Source of the DNA: DASZMJ01 sp035551935 | GTDB taxonomy: Bacteria > Planctomycetota > Planctomycetia > Isosphaerales > Isosphaeraceae | Reading direction: 5' to 3' | NCBI GenBank assembly: GCA_035551935.1 | Contig: DASZMJ010000077.1 | Location: forward strand, 1-32,885 | DNA: 32,885 nucleotides | In this document: piece by piece, positions 1 to 9,400 of the stretch | Layout of the letters: every line of letters starts with the position of its first letter | Numbering within the stretch: position 1 is the stretch's first letter | Program-made: the position numbers and the translations under genes | Notes under the pieces: generated by a model | The model's input: the letters and a program-made list of their open reading frames with translations, nothing else | The model's database searches: none | What the model was told of the DNA's origin: nothing

Positions 1-114
1 TACCGCAAGCAACCGCGCGGGCCGAAGAAGCCCAAGCCCAAGAAGGCCAGCGGATACGAGAAGAAGCACCTGTCGACGGCCAAGCTGCTCAAGGATCAAG
101 ACAAGCGTACCTGA
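1..114 (+). CDS. C-terminal end of an unidentified basic protein, possibly a transposase (partial)
   Basis: The frame is open from base 1 and ends with TGA at 112-114, giving 37 residues very rich in Lys and Pro (PRGPKKPKPKK, then HLSTAKLLKDQ). The gene begins before the window. A basic tail ending in HxSTAKLL resembles, from memory, the C-termini of some IS4-type transposases. That is only an impression, because no catalytic region is visible and no terminal inverted repeat could be recognised just downstream. It is co-directional with nothing nearby; the next gene (178-1366) converges on it. A short palindrome around 143-166 (CCCTACCG / CGGTGGG) may end transcription. Confidence 0.4.
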   Translation, partial: YRKQPRGPKKPKPKKASGYEKKHLSTAKLLKDQDKRT

Positions 115-177
115 TGTCACCTTTACAGGGCTGACTCGACGCACCCTACCGGACTGCTCGGTGGGGGTTCGCCCCGA

Positions 178-1366
178 TCAGGGCTTCCGGGGCGGCGGCA
201 ACTCGTCGTCCGGCGCCAGGTAGTAGCCGTCGCCGCGCCGCCGCCACGAGGCGCGGTGGGCCTGACTCAGGCGGAGCATCTCCAGCCGAAGGGGATTGGC
301 GTGGCGACGGAGCTGGACGGTGCCCTCGATCGTGTCCGAGGCAGCCAAGGGGACGCGGACCTGCTTCGAGTACGAACGGAGCACGTCCCGCAGGGGGGTC
401 GGCTTCGGGAAGTCGATGAGCACCTCGGCGTCGAGGCGGCGATCGCCCGGGAAGAGGGCATCGACCGAGTCGACGACCCCGAGCAGGTCGCGCATCTCCT
501 GGGCCTCTGCGGGCGTCAGGCGAGTCATATTATTATGGTAATAGCCCCGCAGGGCGTATCGCAGCGCGGGGCCGTAGCGGCTGAGGGGGTGGTCCTTCAG
601 GAGCCGCACGAGCTTCCACGCGACTTCCTTCCGCCGCATCGCGGGCCGGCCGGGAAGCCAGTGGTTCTCGAGGAACGCGAGCGTCTCGTCGTCCCGGATC
701 GCCTGCCAGACCGCTGCCTCGTCGCCGGCCGGGGCCTTGATCCGCAGTCGGATTGGCTCGGATTGGAACCACTCGCTGTGGTCGGCGCCCTCGAAGATGA
801 GCGGACATCGGACCGTAACGGTGGCCTCGCCCGGCTGTTCGAACGCCAGCGGCACGAGCTGGCGATTCCGCACGGGATCGACCGCGAAGTAGGCGAGGAC
901 CCGCAGCCGGAACTTCCGCGACCCGCCGGGCTCGATCACCTGGACGGGACGCCCTCGGTCTGAGAGGCAGGGCAAACGCATCTAATTCACAAATCCTTGT
1001 CTGCAAAGAACTTGCGACTAGTTGAATTCCGTGCACTAGATTGCAAATCCTTGCAGGACAAGGATTTGCGAAACACGTGCGTTCGCCCTGGTCTGAGAGG
1101 TGGCCGAAGTCCCGCGGCACTGTCTTGACGGGGGCGTCGCCGAGGGCCACCCGGACCTCGAACTCGTCGTCCGAGAACCCAAGGACCCTGAGCGGCTGCG
1201 GGCCGGCGTTGCGGACGGCGACGTCGAGGAGCACCGGCTCGCCGAGGAGGTACTCCTGGCGAGGTGTGGCGAGGTCGACGGCCACCCGCGGGCCGTCGTC
1301 CATCGGCGTCGCCGCGATCAGCGGCACGGCGGCGCCGAGGAGGGCCGTGATCGTTCGGAGCAGCAT
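178..1366 (-). pseudogene. Secreted protein with an STN/secretin-like C-terminus, split by a MITE
   Basis: The gene reads leftward from ATG 1366, preceded by GGGAGG, to TGA at 178. It is interrupted at 968-1090 by a 123-bp miniature transposon plus a 10-bp target duplication. Removing 133 bp restores one frame of 351 residues, with the junction reading GHLSDRGRPVQV. The N-terminus is a signal peptide (MLLRTITALLGAAVPLIAA), followed by a probable Ig-like region (EYLLGEPVLLDVAVRNAGPQPL). A helical segment comes next. The last about 70 residues (PTPLRDVLRSYSKQV to WRRRGDGYYLAP) resemble the STN/secretin N-terminal fold; that is inference from pattern. The insertion shifts the frame. The upstream half continues out of frame to about 533, and the downstream half has a new ATG inside the transposon. 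Function is unknown, and loss of the intact product is very likely. Confidence 0.75.
968..1090. mobile_element. MITE copy 1 (123 bp) with 10-bp target duplication
   Basis: The element starts CAGGGCAAACGCA and ends TGCGTTCGCCCTG, so its ends form imperfect terminal inverted repeats of about 40 bp sharing CAAATCCTTGTC. The flanks 958-967 and 1091-1100 are both GTCTGAGAGG, an exact 10-bp target-site duplication. An internal hairpin (GCAAATCCTTG, loop CAGGA, CAAGGATTTGC) sits at 1043-1069. It has no coding capacity of its own. A base-for-base identical copy lies at 4556-4678. The CAGGGC ends and 10-bp duplication point to mobilisation by a DDE transposase encoded elsewhere; its family cannot be assigned from this window. 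Confidence 0.92.
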
Positions 1367-1383
1367 GACTGCCTCCCGCTCAC

Positions 1384-2043
1384 TCAGGACCACGGCCGGA
1401 GGGCCGTCCTGATGAAATTCAAATACGTGGGATCGTAAACGCTTGGCGCTGTCGGGTACTGGGTCACCGGCTCGGTACCGCTGTTGCCCACCGCATGCCC
1501 GATCTCATGGACGACCGTGTCTTGCTCCTTGACGACGGGGCTCGCACCGTTCAGGCGCGCGTAGTCTTGGATGACCTCCCAAAAGATAAGCGATCCGCCC
1601 GGATCCTGGAAGGCAGGACCAACGGTAACCCCCAAGATCGAGAAGGGCGCGGTCGTCAACTCGACGTCGGGGTCCCCGTCCTGGTTCTTGGGGCCCTGGA
1701 AAGCCTCCAAGAGATATGCTGCCCAATAATTGTTCGCGTTTTGATTTCTGCTGTTCCAGTATGTATGTGTGATGCTAACATCTTGTTCGGTGCTAAAATC
1801 GACGTTGAGGACGAAGGGCACGTTGGTCTTTCCCTGCAGGTCGTAGGACGGGGTGACGTAGGCCGCGCCGAGTGCCGAGGCCAGGGTGCCGGTATCCGGG
1901 AGCGGCAAGGTCGCCCCGTCGACCTTGGCGTCGTCGTCGAGGGGGATAGTCGGTGTCGGTTCATATTTCTGTCCTGACTGAAACGACGGAAATATGAACT
2001 GACACGGACTCTCTGCTTCGGACTCTCTGCTTTGAACTGACAC
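1384..2043 (-). CDS. Putative zinc metalloprotease with HEIGH motif, N-terminus made of repeat DNA
   Basis: 219 residues from GTG 2043 to TGA 1384; the stop lies 17 bp before the next gene's ATG at 1366. Near the C-terminus is VVHEIGHAVG, the HExxH zinc-binding helix of metallopeptidases. The metzincin third ligand would be at the His of HExxHxxGxxH, but here it is Gly (HEIGHAVGNSG), so activity is uncertain. There is no signal peptide. The first about 30 residues (SRESEAESPCQF and on) are translated from a 23-bp tandem repeat and an inverted repeat. The true 5' end is therefore probably lost or replaced, and the start is doubtful. The middle (DPDVELTTAPFSILG and nearby) is not a domain I recognise. 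The gene sits inside a leftward run of secreted-protein genes. Confidence 0.6.
   Translation of the reverse strand: MSVQSRESEAESPCQFIFPSFQSGQKYEPTPTIPLDDDAKVDGATLPLPDTGTLASALGAAYVTPSYDLQGKTNVPFVLNVDFSTEQDVSITHTYWNSRNQNANNYWAAYLLEAFQGPKNQDGDPDVELTTAPFSILGVTVGPAFQDPGGSLIFWEVIQDYARLNGASPVVKEQDTVVHEIGHAVGNSGTEPVTQYPTAPSVYDPTYLNFIRTALRPWS
1953..2005. repeat. 17-bp inverted repeat (hairpin or relic element end)
   Basis: GTGTCGGTTCATATTTC at 1953-1969 and GAAATATGAACTGACAC at 1989-2005 are inverted copies with one mismatch, separated by 19 bases. The right arm runs directly into the 23-bp tandem repeat, whose unit also contains GAACTGACAC. The arm and the repeat unit therefore share sequence, as expected of multiple protein-binding sites at the end of a transposable element. 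This reading is inference only. Confidence 0.7.
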
Positions 2044-2101
2044 GGACTCTCTGCTTGAACTGACACCGACTCTCTGCTTGAACTGACATCGACTCTCTGC
2101 T
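1996..2101. repeat. 23-bp tandem repeat (minisatellite)
   Basis: The unit GAACTGACACSGACTCTCTGCTT occurs at 1996-2018, 2034-2056, 2057-2079 and 2080-2101. A partial unit lies at 2019-2033. The last three full units are directly adjacent. The units differ at one or two bases. The unit length is not a multiple of three, so a change in copy number would shift any frame reading through it, including the N-terminus of the 1384-2043 gene. There are no unique spacers, so this is not a CRISPR array. Confidence 0.9.
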
Positions 2102-2133
2102 CGAGATGTCGGTCCCCCTCGTGCTCGGGACTT

Positions 2134-2820
2134 TTAATCATTGATGCCATGGACGCCGAACACGCCGGCCTCCTCCTCTTTGACGCGGAAGATCCCGCCG
2201 CCGACGTGGACTTCCACTGGCTCGGAGGCGGCGTACTCGACCCGTCCCCTGAAGGGCACCTCGACGACGTAGTACGGGACCTTGACGACGATCGTGTATT
2301 TGCCACCGGCCGTCATGTCACGGACAAGGTTGGCGACGACTGTGTCATGGAACCCCGCGCCCGGGTCGAAGCCAGAGATCTTGTCGCCCTTGGTCAGCCC
2401 CCCCGACTGCTGGTATTCGGTCTTGGGCACCAGTTCGCCTCGGCCATCTCTGACCTCGACTCGGTAAGAACTATATTTTCCTATGATTATATCGTCATTA
2501 ATAGGTGATTGGATGCGGTCCCTCGAGACGTTCTTGGCGATGAACCGGACGACGATCGGCTCGAGCCGTTCGAATTTCTTCTTCCCCACCGTCGCCGTCA
2601 CCTCCAAGACGCGCGGCTTCGGGGCCTCGTCCATGTCCTTCGCGGCTTCCCGAGGCTTGTCCGAGCCCTTCGGCGGCCGGGCCGCATCCTCGCCCTTGGG
2701 CGCAGGCCCCGACGCCTTCTCCCGACCTTGTGGCGCTAGCCCGGCCGCCACCACAGCCGTGGCGCATAGTACAGCGAGAGTCGCCCTGCGACCGAGCATG
2801 CCGACGTCATCGCGACTCAT
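2134..2820 (-). CDS. Secreted protein with an Ig-like beta-sandwich domain, function unknown
   Basis: 228 residues from ATG 2820, with GAGGAG upstream, to TAA 2134. The N-terminus is a signal peptide (RRATLAVLCATAVVAAGLA). A charged, Pro/Lys-rich linker follows to about residue 68. A beta-rich domain then begins VLEVTATVGKKKFERLEPIVVRF and includes NVSRDRIQSP, a pattern seen in BsuPI-like or other Ig-fold protein-interaction domains. The domain name is inference. The gene lies 54 bp downstream of the split gene 2875-4762 and probably shares its transcript. A short AT-rich patch near 2480-2510 encodes INDDIIIGKY. Confidence 0.75.
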   Translation of the reverse strand: MSRDDVGMLGRRATLAVLCATAVVAAGLAPQGREKASGPAPKGEDAARPPKGSDKPREAAKDMDEAPKPRVLEVTATVGKKKFERLEPIVVRFIAKNVSRDRIQSPINDDIIIGKYSSYRVEVRDGRGELVPKTEYQQSGGLTKGDKISGFDPGAGFHDTVVANLVRDMTAGGKYTIVVKVPYYVVEVPFRGRVEYAASEPVEVHVGGGIFRVKEEEAGVFGVHGIND

Positions 2821-2874
2821 AGCGTTTCTCCTCTCTCGATGGCCCGGAGATCCGCACCGCCGAGGCCGGGTCGC

Positions 2875-4762
2875 TCAAGTCGGTGGGTAGGGCGGGTTCC
2901 AGGGGACTTGGTGCGCATTCGTGGTCCAGGAGACGTCGCCCGTGTACGTCGCCCCTTGACGTGTCGCCCCGGTATCGGGCGGGTCTCGCTGAACGTTGTT
3001 GGTCCAATCATACTGATTCGTCGCCGCGTTATACTGGGCGGAGGCCTGCCATTTCCAGTTGACGACGCCCAGCGGGACGTAGATCGAACCCGGATTATTG
3101 GTCCCATTGTAGGGTCGGAACATCAGATACGTCGAGAACGAACTCTGTGCCTGGATCTTTGTGTAGTAATCCTTCTGAGGGTTACCGACCCAGTCCGGCG
3201 GTTCCGCGATTTCCGGGTCATCACGCACGGCCGGTGCCTGCCCTTGGGCTGGGGGAGGCGGCACGGTGATTGTCTGACTCGAAGAGGGGTATGTAGCAGA
3301 GACCCAGGTGTTCTGGAACCAACTCAGCCCGGTATCGTCCAAGACAGTCTTGTTACTTACCATCGTATGGCGACCAGTAACATTATTAGTTACATCAGTG
3401 TTAAGATTAACCATTTGTAAAAATGCGAAATATCCACCTGGAACTTGGAAAATGGCATTTGGCATCGTAATAGATGCCGACACAACATCGCCGTATGTCG
3501 GAGGATTCGCACCGAGGTCTCCCTGATGGAGTCCTACAACGAGACCTTCTTGGGCCTGATAGGGCCCGCCGACCTTCATCGGCAACTGGGTCATGCTCAG
3601 CGAATTCAACTTGGGCGCCACGACGTTGACTTGGGCCGTGACGGTATCGGACCCATCGAAGTAGTTTGCCTTGGCCGTGATCGTGTAGTTGCCCGGCACC
3701 GCTCCCCAGTAAGCCGTGATCTCGTCGCTCACGCCGTCCGGCGTCGGGTCGGTTTTCGGGAAGGTATAGTTGGTGTTGCCCCCCTGCGTCAGGGTGTAGG
3801 TCTGGGTTTGAACCACAGGGCCGGGTCCTGTGATAGTCCACGTCACGGATTCGAGCACCCGGCCGTTCTGCGCGCCCTGGAGGTAGAAGATGTTGCCGTC
3901 GCCGACGATGTCCGAGTAGGAGCCATCGGCGTTGCCATGCGCGCCGCCGCCGCTGATGAAGAGCGTTGTCCCGCCGCCACCACTTCCGCCACCCCCGCTC
4001 CCATCTGGCGCGAGCTTGGTCGACGGGCCGCTGCTCGCGCCCTGGCTCGGGTCGACAGGCGGGGGCGCCATGGTCATCGGCCGGATGCCGGGGTCGCTCG
4101 CGAAGACGATGGCCTGGGTCGAGGCCGCGCCGAGGTTCGCCGGCGCCGGGGATGGGGAGGACGGGGCCTGCGCGGCGGCTGGGGCCTGGGGGCTCGTGAG
4201 GCCGACGGGCGCCGGCGGATACGTCGTGAGAGAGGCAGAGGGACGGGGGAGTTGCGATGTGGGCGAGGCGGTGGCGACCGTGGTGGCGGTCGGGTCGGCC
4301 GTCGCGTCGGTCATGGCAAGCGGCCGGGGGGCGGCGGTCGGCACGTCCTGGGACGCGGAGACCAGAGCCGGGGCGATGGCCGGCCGCGACGCGGTGGGCT
4401 GGGCGATCGACGTCAGCGCGATCGTGGGAGAGAAGACCGCCCCGCCAGGCCGATCCTGGGCAGAGACGGTCGCCGGCCGTCGCGCGGCGGTCAATGGCGG
4501 CGTGGCGGAGATGTCGACCGTGTCGCCCGCCTCGGGGAGGGCCGGGACCAGCGACCAGGGCAAACGCATCTAATTCACAAATCCTTGTCTGCAAAGAACT
4601 TGCGACTAGTTGAATTCCGTGCACTAGATTGCAAATCCTTGCAGGACAAGGATTTGCGAAACACGTGCGTTCGCCCTGGACCAGCGACGAGACCGGGCTC
4701 TTGGCCTCCAGGCTCATCGACTCGGGGCGGAACGCGCGCAGCTTCCGGGTGTCGGTCCGCAT
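2875..4762 (-). pseudogene. Large surface protein with Pro/Thr-rich stalk, split by a MITE
   Basis: The gene reads leftward from ATG 4762 (MRTDTRKLRAFRPES) to a stop at 2875. It is broken near residue 28 by the second MITE copy (4556-4678) plus a 10-bp duplication. Excising 133 bp restores a 584-residue frame with junction PVSSLVPALPEAGD. A long Ala/Pro/Thr/Ser-rich segment is followed by a Gly-rich linker (GGGGSGGGG). After it come beta-rich segments of probable Ig-like type (TWTITGPGPVVQTQTYTLTQ; GNYTITAKANYFDGSDTV). The C-terminal part is rich in Tyr, Trp and Asn. I do not recognise the family. No clear signal peptide is seen at the restored N-terminus. The downstream fragment opens with an ATG inside the MITE, so a nearly complete 564-residue product could still be made if that start is used. 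Confidence 0.72.
4556..4678. mobile_element. MITE copy 2 (123 bp) with 10-bp target duplication
   Basis: This copy is identical in length and, by direct reading, in every base to the element at 968-1090. The flanks 4546-4555 and 4679-4688 are both GACCAGCGAC, an exact 10-bp target duplication different from that of copy 1. Two different duplications around identical elements prove two independent insertion events, and the lack of divergence implies they are recent. Both copies lie in the same orientation inside leftward genes. Confidence 0.92.
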
Positions 4763-4803
4763 GGCCGATTCGCTCCGTCCTCGATGGTGTCGATCGTCCG
4801 CTC

Positions 4804-4822
4804 GACTGCCTCGCAGGCAGTC
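4804..4822. promoter_or_regulatory. 8-bp stem hairpin upstream of the surface-gene run
   Basis: GACTGCCT, loop CGC, AGGCAGTC forms a perfect short hairpin in the 235-bp gap between the surface gene (start 4762) and the DUF1501 gene (stop 4998). No T-tract follows on either strand. It could be a terminator-like structure for the upstream operon or an operator for the surface genes; nothing else is recognisable in the gap. Confidence 0.35.
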
Positions 4823-4997
4823 CCCAGGTGTGTCCTCGCCCTTGTATCCTTGGCGACATGGCCTGTCAACGGGCTGGTCCGAAATCATTCGATGGGGTGG
4901 CTGGGGCCGGTCGAGTCGCACGACCTGGCAGGGCTCGGTCGGGACGGGGAGCACGCCCTGGCGGGGCGGGCCACCCGACCGACGGCAGATGGCAAAG

Positions 4998-6434
4998 TCA
5001 GGCCAGGATCGGCCGGACGACGTTGCCGGCGACGTCGGTGAGGCGGAAGTCGCGGCCCTGGAACTTGTAGGTGAGGCGCCGGTGGTCGATGCCGAGCAGG
5101 TGGAGGATGGTGGCGTGGAGGTCGTGGACGTGGACGACGTCGGTGACGGCGTTGTAGCCGAGGTCGTCGGTGGCGCCGTGGGTGACGCCCCCCCGGATGC
5201 CGCCGCCGGCCAGCCAGATCGAGAACCCCTTGATGTGGTGGTCGCGGCCATTCCCCTGCGCCATCGGCGTGCGGCCGAACTCGCCCCCCCAGATCACCAG
5301 CGTGTCGTCGAGCATCCCGCGCCGCTTCAGGTCGGTGATGAGCGCCGCGGCGGGCCGGTCGACCTCCTCGGCCTTCAGCGCGATGTCTTTCTTGAGGTTG
5401 CCGTGGTGGTCCCAGTCGCGGTGGTAGAGCTGGATGAACCGCACCCCGCGCTCGGCGAGCCGGCGCGCGAGCAGGCAATTCGCCGCGAACGAGCCGTCGG
5501 CCCCCTTCGTGCCGTAGAGCTCGAGCACCTCCCTCGACTCGTCCGACAGGTCCATCAGGCCCGGGACGCTCGCCTGCATCCGGAAGGCCATTTCGTACTG
5601 GCTGATCCGTGCGGCGATCTCGGGGTCATCCACGGCCGAGTCGCGGAGGCGGTCGAGCGTCTGGACGGAACTGACCAAGTCGCGCTGGGTCTCTCGCGAG
5701 ACGCCCGCGGGATTGCTGAGATAAAGGACCGGGTCCCCCTGGCCGCGGAGGTGGACGCCCTGGAAGCGGCTCGGCAGGAAGCCGCTGTGCCACTGCCGCG
5801 ACGCGATCGGCTGGTTCTGACCGCCGCGGCCTTGCGAGGTCAGGACGACGAACCCGGGCAGGTCGTCGGCGTCGCTGCCGAGGCCGTACGTCACCCAGCT
5901 CCCCATGCTCGGCCGGCCCGAGATGGTCGTGCCGGTGTTCATGAAGGTATGCGCCGGGTCGTGGTTGATCGCCTCGGTGACCATCGACCGGACGATGCAG
6001 ATCTCGTCGGCGACCCCGCCGATCTGGGGGAAGAGCGAGCTGAGCTCCTGGCCGGACTTGCCGAACCGGCAAAACGGGTGCTGCGGGCCGAAGCAGTTGA
6101 GCTTCTGCCCCTGGAGCTGCGCGATCGGCTGGCCTTTCGTGAACGACTCGGGCATCGGCTTGCCGTGCATCGCGGCGAGCTTCGGCTTGTGGTCGAGCGT
6201 CTCCAGGTGGCTCGGCCCGCCGGCCATGCTCAGGAAGATCACCCGCTTCGCCCTCGCCGCGTGGTGCAACGGCCGCGCGACCCCCTCCCAGCGGTCTCCC
6301 CTCGGGCCCGGCTCGGCGCCGCGGAGGACCTTCGGGTCGACCAGCGACGCCAGCGCCAGCGCGCCCAATCCCCGCGTCGCTTGGCCGAGGAACGTCCGCC
6401 GCCGGAGGAGGCGGATCTGGTCGAAATGGTTCAT
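4998..6434 (-). CDS. DUF1501 family secreted protein
   Basis: 478 residues from ATG 6434 to TGA 4998. A twin-arginine-like leader (RRRTFLGQATRGLGALALASL) predicts export of a folded protein. Landmarks typical of DUF1501, an alkaline-phosphatase/sulfatase-like fold, are present: FLSMAGGPSHLETLDHKP near the start, RFIQLYHRDWDHHG, WGGEFGRTP and NGRDHH. The reaction is unestablished for this family. The start lies 17 bp after the stop of the PSD1 gene at 6452, so the two are almost certainly one operon. This is the standard planctomycete pairing, thought to act on sulfated or otherwise complex polymers (inference). Length is normal and no disruption is seen. Confidence 0.93.
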   Translation of the reverse strand: MNHFDQIRLLRRRTFLGQATRGLGALALASLVDPKVLRGAEPGPRGDRWEGVARPLHHAARAKRVIFLSMAGGPSHLETLDHKPKLAAMHGKPMPESFTKGQPIAQLQGQKLNCFGPQHPFCRFGKSGQELSSLFPQIGGVADEICIVRSMVTEAINHDPAHTFMNTGTTISGRPSMGSWVTYGLGSDADDLPGFVVLTSQGRGGQNQPIASRQWHSGFLPSRFQGVHLRGQGDPVLYLSNPAGVSRETQRDLVSSVQTLDRLRDSAVDDPEIAARISQYEMAFRMQASVPGLMDLSDESREVLELYGTKGADGSFAANCLLARRLAERGVRFIQLYHRDWDHHGNLKKDIALKAEEVDRPAAALITDLKRRGMLDDTLVIWGGEFGRTPMAQGNGRDHHIKGFSIWLAGGGIRGGVTHGATDDLGYNAVTDVVHVHDLHATILHLLGIDHRRLTYKFQGRDFRLTDVAGNVVRPILA

Positions 6435-6451
6435 ATCAGCATCCTCGATCG

Positions 6452-9400
6452 TCAATCGCGGGTGATCGTCTCGTGGAGGTTGAGCAGGACGCGGGCCACG
6501 GAGATCCAGGAGGCGAGCTCGGCGGCGTCGATGTCGGCCGGCGCGGGGCGGTCGCCGACGGCCAGGAGCTTGCGGGCGGCGTCGCGGTCGGCGGCATAGT
6601 GTGCGGCGTGTTTCGAGAGGAGGTCGGCGAGCAGGCGGGCCTCGGCATCGCTCGGGCGCCGCGAGAGGCAGCGGCCGAAGGCGAAGTCCAGGCGATCGGC
6701 GACGGTCGCGCCGCCGTCGCGGACGATCCGCTCGGCGAAGGCGCGGGCGGCCTCGACGTAGGTGGGATCGTCGAGCAAGGCGAGGGCCTGCTGCGGGATG
6801 TTCGACCGCGACCGGTCGGCGACGCACTCCTCGCGGCTCGGGGCGTCGAAGGCGAGCAGGCTCGGGTGCGGGAAGGTGCGCTGGCGGTGGGTGTAGAGGC
6901 CGCGGCGATACTGCGAGGGTCCGCGGTCGGCCTGGTACGTCCGCGTCGGGAAGTTGAGCTGGTCCCAGTAGCCCGACGGCTGGTACGGCTTGACGCTCGG
7001 CCCGCCGACGACCGGCACGAGCAGGCCGCTCACGGCCAAGGCGTTGTCGCGCACCAGCTCCGCGTCGAGTCGGAACCGACCCTGCCGCGCGAGCAGGCGG
7101 TTGTACGGGTCGCGCTCCTTCTGTTCGGCCGTCGGCCGGGAGGACTGGCGATACGTCTCGGAGGTCACGATCAGGCGGACCATGTGCTTGACGTCCCAGC
7201 CGCGGTCCAGGAACTCGACGGCGAGCCAGTCGAGCAGCTCGGGGTGCGTCGGCCACTCGCCTTGCGAGCCGAGGTCGTCGACGGTCTTCGACAGGCCCGT
7301 GCCGAAGAACTGCTTCCAAAGGCGGTTGACGACCACGCGCGCCGGCAAGGGGTTCTCGCGCGCCGTCAGCCAACGCGCCAGGTCGAGCCGCGTCGCGCGC
7401 CGACCTTCGCCGTTCGCCGAGGTCGCCAGGAACGCCGGCACCGCCGGCTCGACGACCGGGCCCGTCTCAATCAGCCAGTTGCCGCGCGGCAAGACGCGCA
7501 TCGTCCTCGGCGGCCCGGCGACGGTCACGAGCACCTTCGGCATCGCGTCGATCAGCGCTTGCTTCTGCGTTTCGAGCCGCGCCAGCTCCTCACGAAGGGG
7601 CTTCAACTCGGGCGCGACCGAGCGGTAATGGGCCGCGAGCCGGCCGCGCTGCGCGTCGGTCCTCGACTCGGGAGCCACGGCCAGGATCGCGCGCACGTCA
7701 TCCGGCAGGCCGAGCGATCGCGACGGGTTCGGGTCGGTGGTGAGCCAGAGCCGGAACCGGCCGATGTTGTGCCTGGGGAAGGTCGAGCGGTGGTCGAGCG
7801 TGACGATCCAGGTCGTCAGGTCGCCGTCGCCGACGGGCCCGTCGGCCTCGAAGATCGCCTCGTGCCCCTTGCCGACCTGCGGCAGGATCGCCCAGCCTGT
7901 GTCGGCGCGGCCGTCGATGGCCTTGGCGATCGGATAGCCGTCCTGCGAATGATCGGCGACGGCCGTGCCGAGTTTCAAGGGCCGGATCGGCCCGTCGCCG
8001 ACGGCCGTCGCGACGCGGAACTCGCTGAGGACGAAGTTGCCGTTCTCGGCCGCGCCGGGGCCATTCGCCGGGAGCTTCGGGTCGGCGAGGATTTCGAGCC
8101 GGATCGCGGTCACGTCCTTCGACGACGACCGCGCCGTGATCCGGTACGCCTCCTTCACCGCGATGTTCCCCGAGGCCCGCAACGAGCCGTCGCCGAGCCG
8201 TTCCAGCATCGTCCCCGAGTCGGTCCCGACCGACTCGAATCCGAGCGGTTGCCAGCGGACCTCGCCGCCCAGGCTCGCCTCCCAGCGGCCTTGCGATCCG
8301 GCCAGCTCGGGAGTCGAGGCGTCGAGCCGCGCCTTCGTCGCGGCGATCCGCTCGTCCAGCGTGCGCAACGCCTCGGCCCGCCCCGGGTCGGGCACGGGCA
8401 TGCCCGGCTCGCGGCGGCCGACGGCGGCCTCCCGCACGTCGGCGAAGAACGCGGCGAACGAGTAGAAGTCGCGCGTGGTGAAGGGATCATATTTGTGGTC
8501 GTGGCACTCGCAGCACCCCATCGTCGCGGCGAGCCAGACCGTCGAGGCGTTGCGGACGCGGTCCGCGGCGTACTTCGCCTCGTATTCCTTCGCCTGGGCG
8601 CCGCCCTCTTCCGTCGTCTGGAGCAGGCGGTTGTACGCCGACGCCACCTCCTGCTCGGTCGTCGCCCCCGGCAGGAGGTCCCCCGCGAGCTGCTCGACCG
8701 TGAAGCGATCGAACGGCTTGTTTTCATTGAAGGACTTGATGACATAATCGCGATAGGGCGCGACGTTCATCGGGTTGTCGCTGTGGTAGCCGATCGTGTC
8801 GGCGAAGCGGACGAGGTCGAGCCATCCCAGCGCCATCCGCTCGCCGAAGTGGGGCGAGGCGAGGAGGCGGTCGACGAGCCGCTCGTACGCGTCCGTCGAC
8901 CGATCGGCGACGAAGGCGTCGACCTCGGCCTTCGACGGCGGCAGGCCGACGAGGTCGAACGAGAGGCGGCGAATGAGGGTGACGCGGTCGGCCTCCGCGC
9001 TCGGATGCAGGCCGGCCTCGCGGAGCCGGGCGCGGACGAGGCGATCGATCGGGTGCGAGGCGCCGTCGGGGTCGTCGGGGATCGCCTTCGGCCGCCTCGG
9101 CGCGATGTACGACCAGTGGCCCTCCCACTTCGCCCCCTGCTCGATCCAGCGCCGGATCAGGGCGATCTGCCTCGTTGCCAGCGACTTGCCCGTCTTCGGC
9201 GCCGGCATCCGCAACGCGGGGTCATCCGCGATGAGCCGTTGATAGAGCTCGCTGTCGTCCGGCTTGCCGGCGACGACCGAGTCCTCCGACAGCAGGCCCT
9301 CCTTCGTGTCGAGCCGCAGGTCGCCCTTGCGGGCGTTCTTGTCGGGGCCGTGGCAGGCGTAGCAGTTATCCGACAGGATCGGCCGGATGTCTCGGTTGAA

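Noticed and set aside
968..1090. Duplicated riboswitch or regulatory RNA
   Set aside because: Both copies sit inside coding sequence with exact 10-bp flanking duplications and terminal inverted repeats, which is the signature of transposition.
1996..2101. CRISPR array
   Set aside because: The 23-bp units are directly adjacent or partial, with no unique spacers and no cas genes.
6435..7373. N-terminal extension of the DUF1501 protein to 7373
   Set aside because: It would run through the end of the PSD1 gene; the twin-arginine leader starts right after ATG 6434, as in the family.
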